This document shows, piece by piece, positions 54,701 to 62,436 of a stretch of 64,000 nucleotides of DNA. The position numbers and the translations under genes were made by a program. Below the pieces are notes generated by a model that ran no database searches, was not told the origin of the DNA, and worked only from the letters and a program-made list of their open reading frames with translations. The stretch comes from DATFKA01 sp035268885. Lineage in GTDB: Bacteria; Bacteroidota; Bacteroidia; Chitinophagales; Saprospiraceae. The stretch spans positions 36,675 to 100,674 of the forward strand of contig DATFKA010000012.1 of the NCBI GenBank assembly GCA_035268885.1, written 5' to 3'. Each line of letters opens with the position of its first letter. Position 1 is the stretch's first letter.

Positions 54701-55452
54701 ATGATGCCCGCTCCATGCTACGCCAGATCATTGATGAAGACTGGCTCAAAGCAAAGGCCGTCATCGGCCTGTTCCCGGCCAACCAGGTACCGGGAGATTC
54801 CACCGCGATTTATGCCGATGAAGACCGCCAGGAGCCCCTGGTGACCCTACATCACTTGCGGCAGCAGAATAAGAAAGCGCCCGGTCGTCCTAATTTCAGC
54901 CTGGCCGATTACGTGGCACCAAAGGGAGAGGCCGACTATATGGGTGCCTTCGCCGTCACCGCCGGCGTCGGTATCGAGGAGCACATCGCCCGTTTTGAAG
55001 CGGATCACGATGATTATAAAGCCATTATGCTCAAAGCCCTGGCCGATCGTCTCGCCGAGGCTTTTGCCGAAAGGCTACACCAGCGCGTCCGTACAGAATT
55101 CTGGGGATACGCCGACGAAGAAGGCCTGGAAAACGATGCCCTCATCGCAGAGAAATACCAGGGCATCCGCCCCGCCCCGGGCTATCCGGCCTGTCCGGAA
55201 CACAGTGAAAAGGGTACGCTCTGGCAGTTACTGGACGTAGAAAAAAATACGGGCATCACGCTCACCGAAAGCTACGCCATGTATCCCGCCGCTTCGGTTA
55301 GTGGCTGGTATTTTGCCCATCCGGAAGCCAAATACTTTGGTCTGGGACAGATCAGCCGGGAACAGGTAACAGACTATGCCCAACGCAAGGGCATGAGCAT
55401 GGAAGAAGCCGAGCGCTGGTTGGCTCCCGTACTCAATTACGAAGTGGTGTAA
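51769..55452 (+). CDS. metH: Cobalamin-dependent methionine synthase MetH
   Basis: A full-length 1227-residue enzyme with all four modules. The homocysteine/zinc domain (about 1-330) ends in IGGCCGTTPEHI. The methyltetrahydrofolate domain (350-640) has FINVGERTNVTGSRKF. The cobalamin domain (650-900) has the base-off His motif GDVHDIGKNIVG. The SAM-binding activation domain (910-1227) has GIRPAPGYPACPEH and YAMYPAASVSGWYF. It methylates homocysteine from methyl-THF using B12. The gene stands alone behind a promoter box; no partial modules are missing. Confidence 0.98.
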   Translation: MKKDIRALLKERILVIDGAMGTMIQQYKLTEADYRGEQFANFHKEIKGNNELLSLTQPKIIKAIHKAYLDAGADIIETNTFSANRISQADYDLQEQAYDLSLASAKIAAQVVAEYTQQNPEKPRYAAGAFGPTTRSASISPNVNDPGARNVTFDDLREAYYEQARGMLDGGVDIFLVETIFDTLNAKAALYAIDQLFEERGVELPIMISGTITDASGRTLSGQTAEAFLVSMSHMPLLSIGLNCALGAEEMRPYLKTLAENADCYVSAYPNAGLPNEFGEYDQTPEEMREYIRDFAKSGFVNMIGGCCGTTPEHIQLMAEAVQGLTPREIPEIDQYTRLSGMEALVIRPDTNFINVGERTNVTGSRKFARLIRNDDYAEALSVAQQQVEGGAQIIDVNMDEGLLDSKQAMVTFLNLMMAEPDIAKLPIMIDSSKFEVIEAGLKCVQGKSVVNSISLKEGEDAFLEQARICRRYGAAVIVMAFDEQGQADTTERKVTICKRAYDLLTQKVRFKPQDIIFDPNIFAVATGIEEHNEYAINFIEATRQIKEQCPGAKISGGVSNISFSFRGNNVVREAMHAAFLYHAVKAGMDMGIVNAGMIEVYEEIPKDLMKRVEDVLFNRREDATERLTDYAERVKGDGGRVRKKDLSWRENPLNERIAHALVRGITDFIVEDAEEARQQVDRPLQVIEGPLMDGMNIVGDLFGQGKMFLPQVVKSARVMKKAVAYLTPYIEAEKAKGGGQAKGRILMATVKGDVHDIGKNIVGVVLGCNNFEVIDMGVMVPYDKILKKAKEENVDIIGLSGLITPSLDEMVTVAKEMQRQGFTTPLLIGGATTSKTHTAVKIEPQYEGPVVHVLDASKAVGVASNLLSSEEGTRSNFILDNKTELERVRKMRGNRQRTKKYISLEQARNNPVDIDWTTSDLPKPVKTGIQVFEDYSLEELSNYIDWTPFFTSWQLAGKFPAILEDEVVGTEAQKLYNDARSMLRQIIDEDWLKAKAVIGLFPANQVPGDSTAIYADEDRQEPLVTLHHLRQQNKKAPGRPNFSLADYVAPKGEADYMGAFAVTAGVGIEEHIARFEADHDDYKAIMLKALADRLAEAFAERLHQRVRTEFWGYADEEGLENDALIAEKYQGIRPAPGYPACPEHSEKGTLWQLLDVEKNTGITLTESYAMYPAASVSGWYFAHPEAKYFGLGQISREQVTDYAQRKGMSMEEAERWLAPVLNYEVV

Positions 55453-55586
55453 TGTTACACCCTTCCTGCCACAATGGTTCTCTGAGGTCTATGGTCTGAT
55501 AAGACGGTAGGCCCTTATTTTCGCTTTACAAATCGTAAAACCGCCCGCACTTTAGTTAATATTTTCAAAATTTTGATGGGCGATTA

Positions 55587-55617
55587 TTGCTTAGTCCATC
55601 AGAAGCTCTTACTTTTG
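55587..55617 (+). promoter_or_regulatory. Promoter for the arginine operon
   Basis: TTG (55587-55589), a 20-base spacer and TACTTTTG (55610-55617) match the Bacteroidetes promoter. Transcription would start near 55621-55624, only a few bases before the leader ATG at 55626. Confidence 0.7.
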
Positions 55618-55625
55618 TTGGCATA

Positions 55626-55697
55626 ATGATCAATAGTAGCTCAAATATCAATCGCACTTTCTTCACTAATCGCCGCCGATTTGAGCGTCGCCCTTAG
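55626..55697 (+). CDS. Putative arginine-rich leader peptide (attenuation)
   Basis: A 23-codon ORF begins 2-5 bases after the predicted transcription start. Six of its last 14 residues are arginine: R10, R16-R17-R18 and R21-R22; it ends RRP and a TAG stop. A hairpin (CGCCC / GGGCG, 55689-55702) overlaps the last Arg codon and stop. Ribosome stalling at these codons when arginyl-tRNA is scarce would change folding of the downstream overlapping hairpins, as in classical amino-acid attenuators. The peptide has no other recognisable feature. Confidence 0.65.
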   Translation: MINSSSNINRTFFTNRRRFERRP

Positions 55698-55710
55698 GGG
55701 CGTATATATT

Positions 55711-55739
55711 TACCTCCGGGTAGGCATTTCTGGCCTGCC
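55711..55739 (+). promoter_or_regulatory. Overlapping alternative hairpins in the arginine leader
   Basis: TACC (55711-55714) can pair with GGTA (55719-55722). Alternatively GGTAGGC (55719-55725) pairs with GCCTGCC (55733-55739). The two structures share GGTA and cannot coexist, as expected for an antiterminator/terminator switch. No clear T-run follows, so the second may act in another way. Confidence 0.45.
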
Positions 55740-55775
55740 ATCATTTCTCGATTCTTACAGTACTATCCACTTAAT

Positions 55776-55801
55776 TATATAAGCGTAGCTTACGCTTTAT
55801 A
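55776..55801 (+). promoter_or_regulatory. Hairpin or operator just upstream of the arginine operon
   Basis: AAGCGTA pairs with TACGCTT around GCT; four more A-T pairs extend the stem past a one-base bulge. It ends 26 bases before the first start codon and is followed by TTTCATCATT. It may be a terminator, a ribosome-site blocker or an operator for an ArgR-like protein. Confidence 0.4.
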
Positions 55802-55827
55802 TTTCATCATTATATGCGAATCAAACC

Positions 55828-56406
55828 ATGGAAATAAGCATTATGGTGGCAGGACCGGAGCATGTTAAATATGCCGAGGCGATCTGCTTCAACTATCACG
55901 AATCGGCCAAAGCACGCGGTACGGGTATCGCCGAAAGAAAGCCGGAATATATCACGGAGAAGATCAATAAAGGCAATGGTGTCATTGCCTTTCACGGTGA
56001 TCAACTAGCTGGTTTTTGTTATATCGAGACCTGGAGTCACGGTCGCTACGTAGCCAACTCCGGACTCATCATTGTCCCTGCTTTTCGCAAACAGGGGCTG
56101 GCCCGGCGGCTGAAAGCGAAGGTTTTTGAGCACTCCAGAAGTAAATTTCCACAGGCTAAAGTTTTTGGTATCACCACCAGCCTGGCCGTCATGAAGATCA
56201 ATTCGCAATTGGGATATCAGCCCGTTACCTTCTCCGAACTGACGCAGGACGATGCCTTCTGGGAGGGTTGTAAGAGTTGTCCCAACTACGATATCCTGAT
56301 GCGTAACGAGCGTAGACTCTGCCTTTGTACCGCCATGCTTGCGCCTTCTCAAGAAGAAATGGAATACGATTTAAGCAATTTAATTATATCTGACAATGCC
56401 AAATAA
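55828..56406 (+). CDS. GNAT acetyltransferase, probable N-acylglutamate synthase of the arginine operon
   Basis: The 192-residue protein is a GNAT enzyme: AEAICFNYHESAKARGTGIAER, then VIAFHGDQLAGFCYIETW, and the acyl-CoA loop IIVPAFRKQGLARRLKAKVF. A cysteine-rich C-terminus (CKSCPNYDILM, RRLCLCTAML) follows, possibly a metal site. As first gene of the arginine operon, overlapping argG by 11 bp, it is the best candidate for making N-acetyl- or N-succinylglutamate, since no argA or argJ is seen. Specificity is inferred from context only. Confidence 0.8.
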   Translation: MEISIMVAGPEHVKYAEAICFNYHESAKARGTGIAERKPEYITEKINKGNGVIAFHGDQLAGFCYIETWSHGRYVANSGLIIVPAFRKQGLARRLKAKVFEHSRSKFPQAKVFGITTSLAVMKINSQLGYQPVTFSELTQDDAFWEGCKSCPNYDILMRNERRLCLCTAMLAPSQEEMEYDLSNLIISDNAK

Positions 56407-57604
56407 AAAAGTAGTCCTCGCCTATAGCGGCGGATTAGACACCTCCTATTGCGTAAAATACCTCACTCAGGAAAAAGGATACGAAGTACACGCCCTAACG
56501 GTTAACACCGGGGGCTTTGACCAGGCCGAATCCAAATTGCTGGAAGAAAAAGCCTACGCCCTCGGAGCCAGCTCCTACAAAATCGTAGATGCGGTACCCC
56601 GTTTTTATAATCAGTGCATCAAATACCTGATCTACGGTAATATCCTAAAGAATAATACCTATCCTCTCTCCGTCAGTGCGGAGCGAATGTTCCAGGCCTT
56701 GGAAGTAGCGCAATACGCCAACGAAATAAAGGCCGATGCCGTAGCTCACGGTAGCACTGGCGCTGGTAACGATCAGGTGCGATTTGACCTGGCCTTCTAC
56801 ATATTAGGTGATAAGTTGGAAGTCATCACACCAATCCGCGATATGCAGTTATCCCGCCAAGAAGAAATCGATTACCTACAGCAAAACGGTATTGATTACA
56901 GCTGGGAAAAAGCGAAATACTCCATCAATCAGGGACTCTGGGGCACCAGCGTCGGTGGTGTGGAGACGCTAAACTCACACGGCGCGCTGCCCGAAGAGGC
57001 CTACCCCTCTCAATTGGAAAAGGAGCAGCCCCAAAAAGTTACCCTCCATTTTAATAAGGGGGAACTCACCGGACTTAACGACACCCTCTTTGATGATCCC
57101 GTCGAAGCTATTAAAGCTCTGGAAATGCTGGCTGCACCTTTCGCCATCGGACGCGATATACACGTAGGCGATACCATTATCGGCATCAAGGGTCGGGTTG
57201 GCTTTGAAGCCGCGGCGCCCATAATCATCATCAAAGCGCACCACCTGCTGGAGAAACACACCCTCGGCAAATGGCAACAGTACTGGAAAGAACAACTCGC
57301 CAACTGGTACGGGATGCTCCTCCACGAAGGACAACTCCTGGATCCGGTCATGCGCAATATTGAAACGTTCCTGGAAGACACCCAAAGCACCGTAAGCGGA
57401 AAAGTATTCGTTAAGCTCCTTCCCTACCGCTTCGAACTGGAGGGTATCGATTCAAGCTACGATATGATGAACGCTGCCTTTGGCCACTACGGTGAAATGA
57501 ACAAAGGCTGGAGTGGTGAAGATGTTAAAGGCTTTACCAAAATCCTCGCCAACGCCAGTAAAATTCATCAGTTTGTACAGGGACAACACAAAGCCAATAA
57601 ATAA
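56396..57604 (+). CDS. argG: Argininosuccinate synthase
   Basis: The 402-residue enzyme has the PP-loop VLAYSGGLDTSYCVKYL near the N-terminus, GSTGAGNDQVRFDLAF in the middle and the family's citrulline/aspartate-binding segments. It condenses citrulline and aspartate using ATP. It overlaps the preceding GNAT gene by 11 bp, so translation may be coupled. argC follows 9 bp later. In this pathway an N-acyl group must be removed from the citrulline precursor first (see argE). Confidence 0.96.
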   Translation: MPNKKVVLAYSGGLDTSYCVKYLTQEKGYEVHALTVNTGGFDQAESKLLEEKAYALGASSYKIVDAVPRFYNQCIKYLIYGNILKNNTYPLSVSAERMFQALEVAQYANEIKADAVAHGSTGAGNDQVRFDLAFYILGDKLEVITPIRDMQLSRQEEIDYLQQNGIDYSWEKAKYSINQGLWGTSVGGVETLNSHGALPEEAYPSQLEKEQPQKVTLHFNKGELTGLNDTLFDDPVEAIKALEMLAAPFAIGRDIHVGDTIIGIKGRVGFEAAAPIIIIKAHHLLEKHTLGKWQQYWKEQLANWYGMLLHEGQLLDPVMRNIETFLEDTQSTVSGKVFVKLLPYRFELEGIDSSYDMMNAAFGHYGEMNKGWSGEDVKGFTKILANASKIHQFVQGQHKANK

Positions 57605-57613
57605 GCATTCCAT

Positions 57614-58570
57614 ATGAAAAAAATAGGTATCATCGGTGGCGGTGGTTACACCGCCGGCGAGCTGATTCGCATTCTGCAGTACCATCCGCAGGTCGAGATC
57701 AGCTACGTACACTCTAATAGCCAGCAAGGTAAAACCATCAGTGACGTGCACGAAGACCTGATCGGCGAGACGGAGCTGGTCTTCACGGGCGATTTACATT
57801 TCGAAGTGGATGCCATCTTCCTTTGTATGGGCCATGGACAGTCGGCCACTTTCGTGGAAAAAAATGACATTCCCGCTTCGGTGGCCATTATCGACCTGAG
57901 CCGTGATTACCGCTTGTCGGAGTCTTACGTTTATGGTCTTCCGGAACTCAATAAAACCGCCATCCGGCAATCGAATCGTATCGCTAATTGTGGCTGCTTT
58001 GCTACGGCCGTCCAGTTGGGTTTATTACCCCTGGCTTTCGCCAAAAAGCTCAACCAACCGGTACACATCCACGCTATCACTGGGTCGACCGGGGCGGGTC
58101 AAAAACCGGCTCCGACAACACACTTCAGCTGGCGAAATAACAATATATCAATCTACAAGGCCTTTACCCATCAGCACCTGGATGAGATCAAACGCAGTTT
58201 GCACCAGTTACAACCAGATGCCAGCCTGGAATTAAACTTTTTACCCTTAAGGGGCGACTTCCCACGCGGGATCTACGCCAGTTTGTACACTCAGACCCAG
58301 CAAAGTCTGGAAGAACTCTACGAACTGTACGAAGACTATTACGCCGACCATCCCTTTACAATCGTGACGCGTAAAAACCCCTACCTCAAACAGGTAGTGA
58401 ATACGAATAAAGCCTTGATCCACCTGGCTCGCCACGAAGACAAAGTCCTCATCATCAGCATGATCGACAACCTCGTAAAGGGCGCCAGCGGACAGGCCGT
58501 ACAAAATATGAATCTGGTCTTTGGTTGGGAAGAAACCCTCGGGCTACAACTAAAAGCACTAGCCTTTTAA
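57614..58570 (+). CDS. argC: N-acetyl(succinyl)-gamma-glutamyl-phosphate reductase
   Basis: The 318-residue NADPH-dependent reductase has the Rossmann motif IGGGGYTAGELIRI at 6-19, the active-site cysteine in ANCGCFATAVQ, and the C-terminal FTIVTRKNPYLKQVVNTNKALI with the catalytic region. It reduces N-acylglutamyl phosphate to the semialdehyde. It is followed by a 182-bp gap that contains a dispersed hairpin repeat before argD. Confidence 0.95.
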   Translation: MKKIGIIGGGGYTAGELIRILQYHPQVEISYVHSNSQQGKTISDVHEDLIGETELVFTGDLHFEVDAIFLCMGHGQSATFVEKNDIPASVAIIDLSRDYRLSESYVYGLPELNKTAIRQSNRIANCGCFATAVQLGLLPLAFAKKLNQPVHIHAITGSTGAGQKPAPTTHFSWRNNNISIYKAFTHQHLDEIKRSLHQLQPDASLELNFLPLRGDFPRGIYASLYTQTQQSLEELYELYEDYYADHPFTIVTRKNPYLKQVVNTNKALIHLARHEDKVLIISMIDNLVKGASGQAVQNMNLVFGWEETLGLQLKALAF

Positions 58571-58625
58571 AATTAATTATGAATTGCGGAATAACGAATT
58601 CTTGGTTTTTGTTTATAACAATAAT

Positions 58626-58713
58626 GAAGCGGTTTAATCTTTTTGGTTCAAGCGGTCTTAAAAAGCTTGTAGGTTCTATAAGACTCAGCGAACTGAAAAG
58701 TTTAAATCGCTTC
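58626..58713. repeat. Hairpin intergenic repeat, copy 2 (short form), inside the arginine operon
   Basis: Ends GAAGCGGTTTAATCTTTTT (58626-58644) and AAAGTTTAAATCGCTTC (to 58713) match copy 1 at 3606-3768. It lacks the 66-bp insert of copy 1 and has a single AGGTTCT at 58671-58677. It lies between argC and argD. Confidence 0.8.
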
Positions 58714-58752
58714 AATTCGTCAATTCAACAATTCAACAATTCAGTAACTATC

Positions 58753-59907
58753 ATGCAACTATTCGATGTATACCCACTATATGACCTGGAGCCAGTCCGG
58801 GGCAAAGGCAGCTACGTTTACGATCCCGCAGGCAAGTCCTATCTCGACTTCTACGGTGGTCACGCTGTGATCTCCATTGGTCATAGCCATCCGCATTATG
58901 TTAAACGCATCAGTGCGCAACTACAAAAACTGGGCTTCTACTCCAATTCTGTACAAAACCCCTTGCAGCAAGAGCTGGCCCAAAAACTGGGACAGGTTTC
59001 CGCATGTGACGAATATCAGCTTTTTCTCTGCAACAGCGGGGCCGAAGCGAATGAAAACGCCCTAAAGATGGCCTCCTTTCACAATGGTCGGACCAAGATC
59101 ATTGCCTTCGAACGGGCCTTTCACGGACGCACCTCGGCGGCAGTTAATGCCACCCACAGTGAGAAGATCAAAGCTCCCATCAACAAAACCTACGCGGTTG
59201 AATTCCACGCCTGGAATGACCTGGATAGTGTACAGGAGAGTCTTCGAAAGGGAGATGTCAGTGCCGTCATTATTGAAGGCGTACAGGGGATTGGCGGCAT
59301 ACACCTGCCCGACGCTACTTTCCTACAGGAGGTGCAAAAAACCTGTAATGAAACCAATACGGTCTTTATCCTGGATGAAATCCAGTCGGGCTTTGGCCGT
59401 ACCGGTGCTTTCTTTGCCTTCCAGCACCTGGGCGTAGAGCCGGATATTATCTCCATGGCCAAAGGTATGGGTAATGGTTTCCCGGTAGGGGGTATCTTAT
59501 TGCACCCCAAATTTGAGGCCAGCTATGGATTACTGGGCACCACTTTTGGTGGCAACCACCTGGCCTGTGCCGCCACGCTAGCCGTACTGGAGGTACTGGA
59601 GCAAGAAGACCTGATCGCCAATGCAAAAGAGCAGGGACAAATTTTACTGGAAGCCCTTTCCCAACTCAAGGCGCCTCTGGAAGTACGCGGTGTTGGCCTG
59701 ATGATTGGGGTAGAGATGGCAGCCCCCGTTGCGGCTTTGCGCAAAAAACTGCTCTTTGAGCACGGCCTGTTTACGGGCTCTTCTTCTGACCCCAATGTGA
59801 TCCGGCTTTTACCGGCACTCAATATTGGTCAAAAAGAAGTAGATCAATTCCTGGATATTTTTTCAGCCGTTATAGAAAATTCAACCATTCAACAATTCGA
59901 CAATTGA
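58753..59907 (+). CDS. argD: Acetylornithine (succinylornithine) aminotransferase
   Basis: The 384-residue class III PLP aminotransferase has FYGGHAVISIGHSHPHYV, the GAEANENALKMA and FHGRTSAAV regions, FILDEIQSGFGRTG and the PLP lysine in SMAKGMGNGFPVGG. It converts N-acylglutamate semialdehyde to N-acylornithine. The start at 58753 excludes a 76-codon in-frame extension that runs through the hairpin repeat. argF' follows 1 bp after the stop. Confidence 0.95.
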   Translation: MQLFDVYPLYDLEPVRGKGSYVYDPAGKSYLDFYGGHAVISIGHSHPHYVKRISAQLQKLGFYSNSVQNPLQQELAQKLGQVSACDEYQLFLCNSGAEANENALKMASFHNGRTKIIAFERAFHGRTSAAVNATHSEKIKAPINKTYAVEFHAWNDLDSVQESLRKGDVSAVIIEGVQGIGGIHLPDATFLQEVQKTCNETNTVFILDEIQSGFGRTGAFFAFQHLGVEPDIISMAKGMGNGFPVGGILLHPKFEASYGLLGTTFGGNHLACAATLAVLEVLEQEDLIANAKEQGQILLEALSQLKAPLEVRGVGLMIGVEMAAPVAALRKKLLFEHGLFTGSSSDPNVIRLLPALNIGQKEVDQFLDIFSAVIENSTIQQFDN

Positions 59908-59908
59908 T

Positions 59909-60853
59909 ATGCAAAACTTCACTTCCGTATACGATGTCCCCGATGTCTCAGCACTGGTTCAATCCGCTTTAGATTGCAAAGCCGCCCCTTTTGCCGACCA
60001 GGCCATCGGAAAAGACAAGACCCTGATCCTCCTCTTTTTTAACCCCAGTCTGCGCACGCGCCTGAGTACCGAGCGCGCCGGGCTCAACCTGGGCATGCAG
60101 GTCATCAATATGAACGCCGGCCAGGGCTGGAAACTGGAATTCGAGGACGGCGCAGTCATGAATATCGATCGTGCAGAGCATATTAGAGAAGCGGCAGCGG
60201 TGATCAGCCAGTACGCGGATATAATCGGCGTGCGGACCTTTCCTTCCCTGACCGATCAGGAAAAAGATTACCAGGATCATATCCTGAAAAGCCTGATCCG
60301 CTACGCCTCCGTACCCGTGGTCAGCCTCGAATCTGCCATCCGCCACCCCTTGCAGTCACTAACGGACCTGATGACCATCGAAGAATTAAAGCAGAAAGAA
60401 CGCCCCAAGGTAGTATTGAGCTGGGCACCCCACCCGAAAGCCCTACCCCAAGCCGTATCTAATTCCTTTATCGAATGGATGCAGGCGGGCGAGGTAGATC
60501 TGGTGGTCACGCATCCAAAGGGGTACAATCTGGCGCCCGAGTTTATTAAAGACACCCCCGTGACGAATGATCAACGGGCCGCTTTTGAAGGAGCTGATTT
60601 TATCTACACCAAGAATTGGTCAGCGGTGGCGCCTTACGGCAAAATCCTAAGCCAGGATGCAGACTGGATGATCACAGCCGACAAAATGGCCCTGACCAAC
60701 GGGGCTCATTTTATGCACTGCCTGCCCGTTCGCCGTAATGTCATCGTCGAAGACGCCGTCATCGACAGCCCTAAATCAGCGGTTATTCAGCAAGCTGGTA
60801 ACCGAATGTACGCCGCACAGGCGGTCTTAAAGGCTATTTTAGAAGATTTATAA
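59909..60853 (+). CDS. argF': N-succinylornithine (N-acetylornithine) carbamoyltransferase
   Basis: The 314-residue transcarbamylase has the carbamoyl-phosphate motif NPSLRTRLS (about 45-53), HPLQSLTDL and HCLPVRRN. It is much closer to Bacteroides fragilis SOTCase than to ordinary OTCase. The residue that sets acyl specificity (Pro90 in the B. fragilis enzyme, Glu92 in X. campestris AOTCase, recalled from published work) is Ala89 here, in the sequence DRAEH. Published mutants with Ala at this site act as succinylornithine enzymes, so succinyl substrate is favoured. Confidence 0.92.
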   Translation: MQNFTSVYDVPDVSALVQSALDCKAAPFADQAIGKDKTLILLFFNPSLRTRLSTERAGLNLGMQVINMNAGQGWKLEFEDGAVMNIDRAEHIREAAAVISQYADIIGVRTFPSLTDQEKDYQDHILKSLIRYASVPVVSLESAIRHPLQSLTDLMTIEELKQKERPKVVLSWAPHPKALPQAVSNSFIEWMQAGEVDLVVTHPKGYNLAPEFIKDTPVTNDQRAAFEGADFIYTKNWSAVAPYGKILSQDADWMITADKMALTNGAHFMHCLPVRRNVIVEDAVIDSPKSAVIQQAGNRMYAAQAVLKAILEDL

Positions 60854-60862
60854 TACAAGAAG

Positions 60863-61633
60863 ATGTCCAAGTCAACCCTCAATATTCTCAAAATTGGTGG
60901 TAAAGTCGTGGAAGACGAAGCCATACTGGATCGGGTGCTAAACGATTTTACGCAATTAGGCGGTTACAAAATCCTGGTACACGGCGGGGGGAAACGCGCC
61001 AGCGCCCTGAGTGAAAAACTAGGTATCCCCGCGCAAATGATCGACGGCCGCCGGGTGACCGATGCCCACACTTTGGAAATCGTGACCATGGTCTACGCAG
61101 GCCTGTATAATAAACGCGTCGTCGCCAGGCTGCAAGCCAAAGACTGCAACGCCATTGGACTCAGTGGTGCCGATGGTAACCTGATCCTGGCGCATAAGCG
61201 CAGAGGCTGGAAGCACGATTACGGCTTCGCCGGAGATATTGATGCGGTAAACACCCAAAGCCTGATTCAACTATTGGAAGCTGGGTTTACACCGGTACTC
61301 TGCGCTATCACCCACGATAAAAAAGGTCAGCTACTCAATACGAACGCAGATACTATTGCCGCACAAACGGCCCAGGCCCTGGCCAGTAAGCATGAGGTAG
61401 CTCTACACCTCTGCCTGGACCTGCCCGGCGTCATGCGCGACCCGAATGATCTGACTAGTATTATCGCTTCGATTACAAAAAGGGAATACGACAACTATAA
61501 AAAGCAAGGCATTATCAGTGGTGGGATGATCCCAAAACTCGATAATGCCTTTACTGCCCTTTCAAAAGGAGTGAAACAAGTCCGCATCTGCGGTCCGGCT
61601 TCTATTAGGCAGGGGGGGACCCTGCTGCAATAG
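60863..61633 (+). CDS. argB: Acetylglutamate kinase (amino acid kinase family)
   Basis: The 256-residue kinase has the N-terminal KIGGKVVE, the glycine-rich LVHGGGKRASALSEKLG, the FAGDIDAV and NTNADTIAAQTAQALASKHEVALHLCLDLPGVMRD segments and SGGMIPKLDNAFTAL. It phosphorylates N-acylglutamate with ATP. It follows argF' by 9 bp and ends the + strand run; the next gene is on the opposite strand. Confidence 0.94.
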   Translation: MSKSTLNILKIGGKVVEDEAILDRVLNDFTQLGGYKILVHGGGKRASALSEKLGIPAQMIDGRRVTDAHTLEIVTMVYAGLYNKRVVARLQAKDCNAIGLSGADGNLILAHKRRGWKHDYGFAGDIDAVNTQSLIQLLEAGFTPVLCAITHDKKGQLLNTNADTIAAQTAQALASKHEVALHLCLDLPGVMRDPNDLTSIIASITKREYDNYKKQGIISGGMIPKLDNAFTALSKGVKQVRICGPASIRQGGTLLQ

Positions 61634-61635
61634 TT

Positions 61636-62436
61636 TTAGTTTTCTTCTTCCGGCATTTTTTGTACGTAGTCAATCAGGTGCCATTCTTCCATACGGACCA
61701 GAGCAGCCGTCTGATAGAATACTTCATTGATTTCTTCCATGGTTTTTTTAGGGTGTGCTGCTCTCAAAACCGCTTCCTCCTTTTTAGGCTTCATGTACTG
61801 CTCCCAGTCTTTGTAAGAGTCTACGGCTACGTGCGAATAGGGCATGCTACTTCCCATTGGGCTTTGTAGCTCATAGCCCTGCCATCCGGCCCGAAGCCCC
61901 ATTTCAATCTCTTTTTTATGCATGGGATGGTATAGCTCCTTTTCCATCTTTTGGTAGTTTTCCCACTTAGACATCGGGTTTTTGAAGTAAACAACCTGAA
62001 GGATTTTAGGATGCGCCTCCAGATTAGGATCCTGGAACATCTCCCAGCGGTACAGGCGGTGGGTCTCCACCAAATCCCGTGTATTGACTACCGTACTCAT
62101 TAGCGCCTCCAGAATTTCATTCTCGTGTACCTTTTCAAAGGTTTCATTGAAGGCGGTAGCATTGGCCAGTTGGTCCGCACCCTCATAGATACGCACGGTT
62201 ACGTACTGGTAATCAGCTCCCGTACCCGCCGGGTAAGCCACTCTAAACAAGCCCCAGTAGTTCAGTTTATCTTCGTCAATCAGTCTTTGGTGTACAGGCT
62301 TGGCATAGCTCTGCTCCATTTTAATGTAGGTTTCGTCGCCACCTTCCGGGACGTACATAAAATCGACTAAGGCATACTGCGCGTTAAGCGATAAGGCAGC
62401 AAAAATCAGAACAAGAAATGTAATACGGATTCTCAT
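61636..62436 (-). CDS. Exported hypothetical protein
   Basis: The 266-residue protein has a signal peptide (about 1-19, ending ALSLNAQ) and then a repeated ferredoxin-like pattern (two units around VDFMYVPEGGDETYIKMEQ and ILQVVYFKNPMSKWENYQKMEK, each followed by HQRL/HKKEI and a WGLF/WQGYEL strand). This suggests a duplicated small alpha-beta barrel of the EthD/dimeric type. Function unknown. It interrupts the arginine genes, 2 bp after argB on the other strand. Confidence 0.6.
   Translation of the reverse strand: MRIRITFLVLIFAALSLNAQYALVDFMYVPEGGDETYIKMEQSYAKPVHQRLIDEDKLNYWGLFRVAYPAGTGADYQYVTVRIYEGADQLANATAFNETFEKVHENEILEALMSTVVNTRDLVETHRLYRWEMFQDPNLEAHPKILQVVYFKNPMSKWENYQKMEKELYHPMHKKEIEMGLRAGWQGYELQSPMGSSMPYSHVAVDSYKDWEQYMKPKKEEAVLRAAHPKKTMEEINEVFYQTAALVRMEEWHLIDYVQKMPEEEN

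Larger units (their letters stand above)
55453..55827. other. Arginine operon leader region
   Basis: This 375-bp gap contains a promoter (55587-55617), a 23-codon arginine-rich ORF (55626-55697), hairpins at 55689-55702, 55711-55722 and 55719-55739, and a hairpin near the first gene at 55776-55801. The second and third hairpins share bases 55719-55722 and so exclude each other. The part before 55587 shows nothing recognisable. Confidence 0.7.

Noticed and set aside
58525..58752. A 76-codon N-terminal extension of ArgD
   Set aside because: It reads through the dispersed hairpin repeat and low-complexity sequence; the ArgD family begins at the ATG at 58753.
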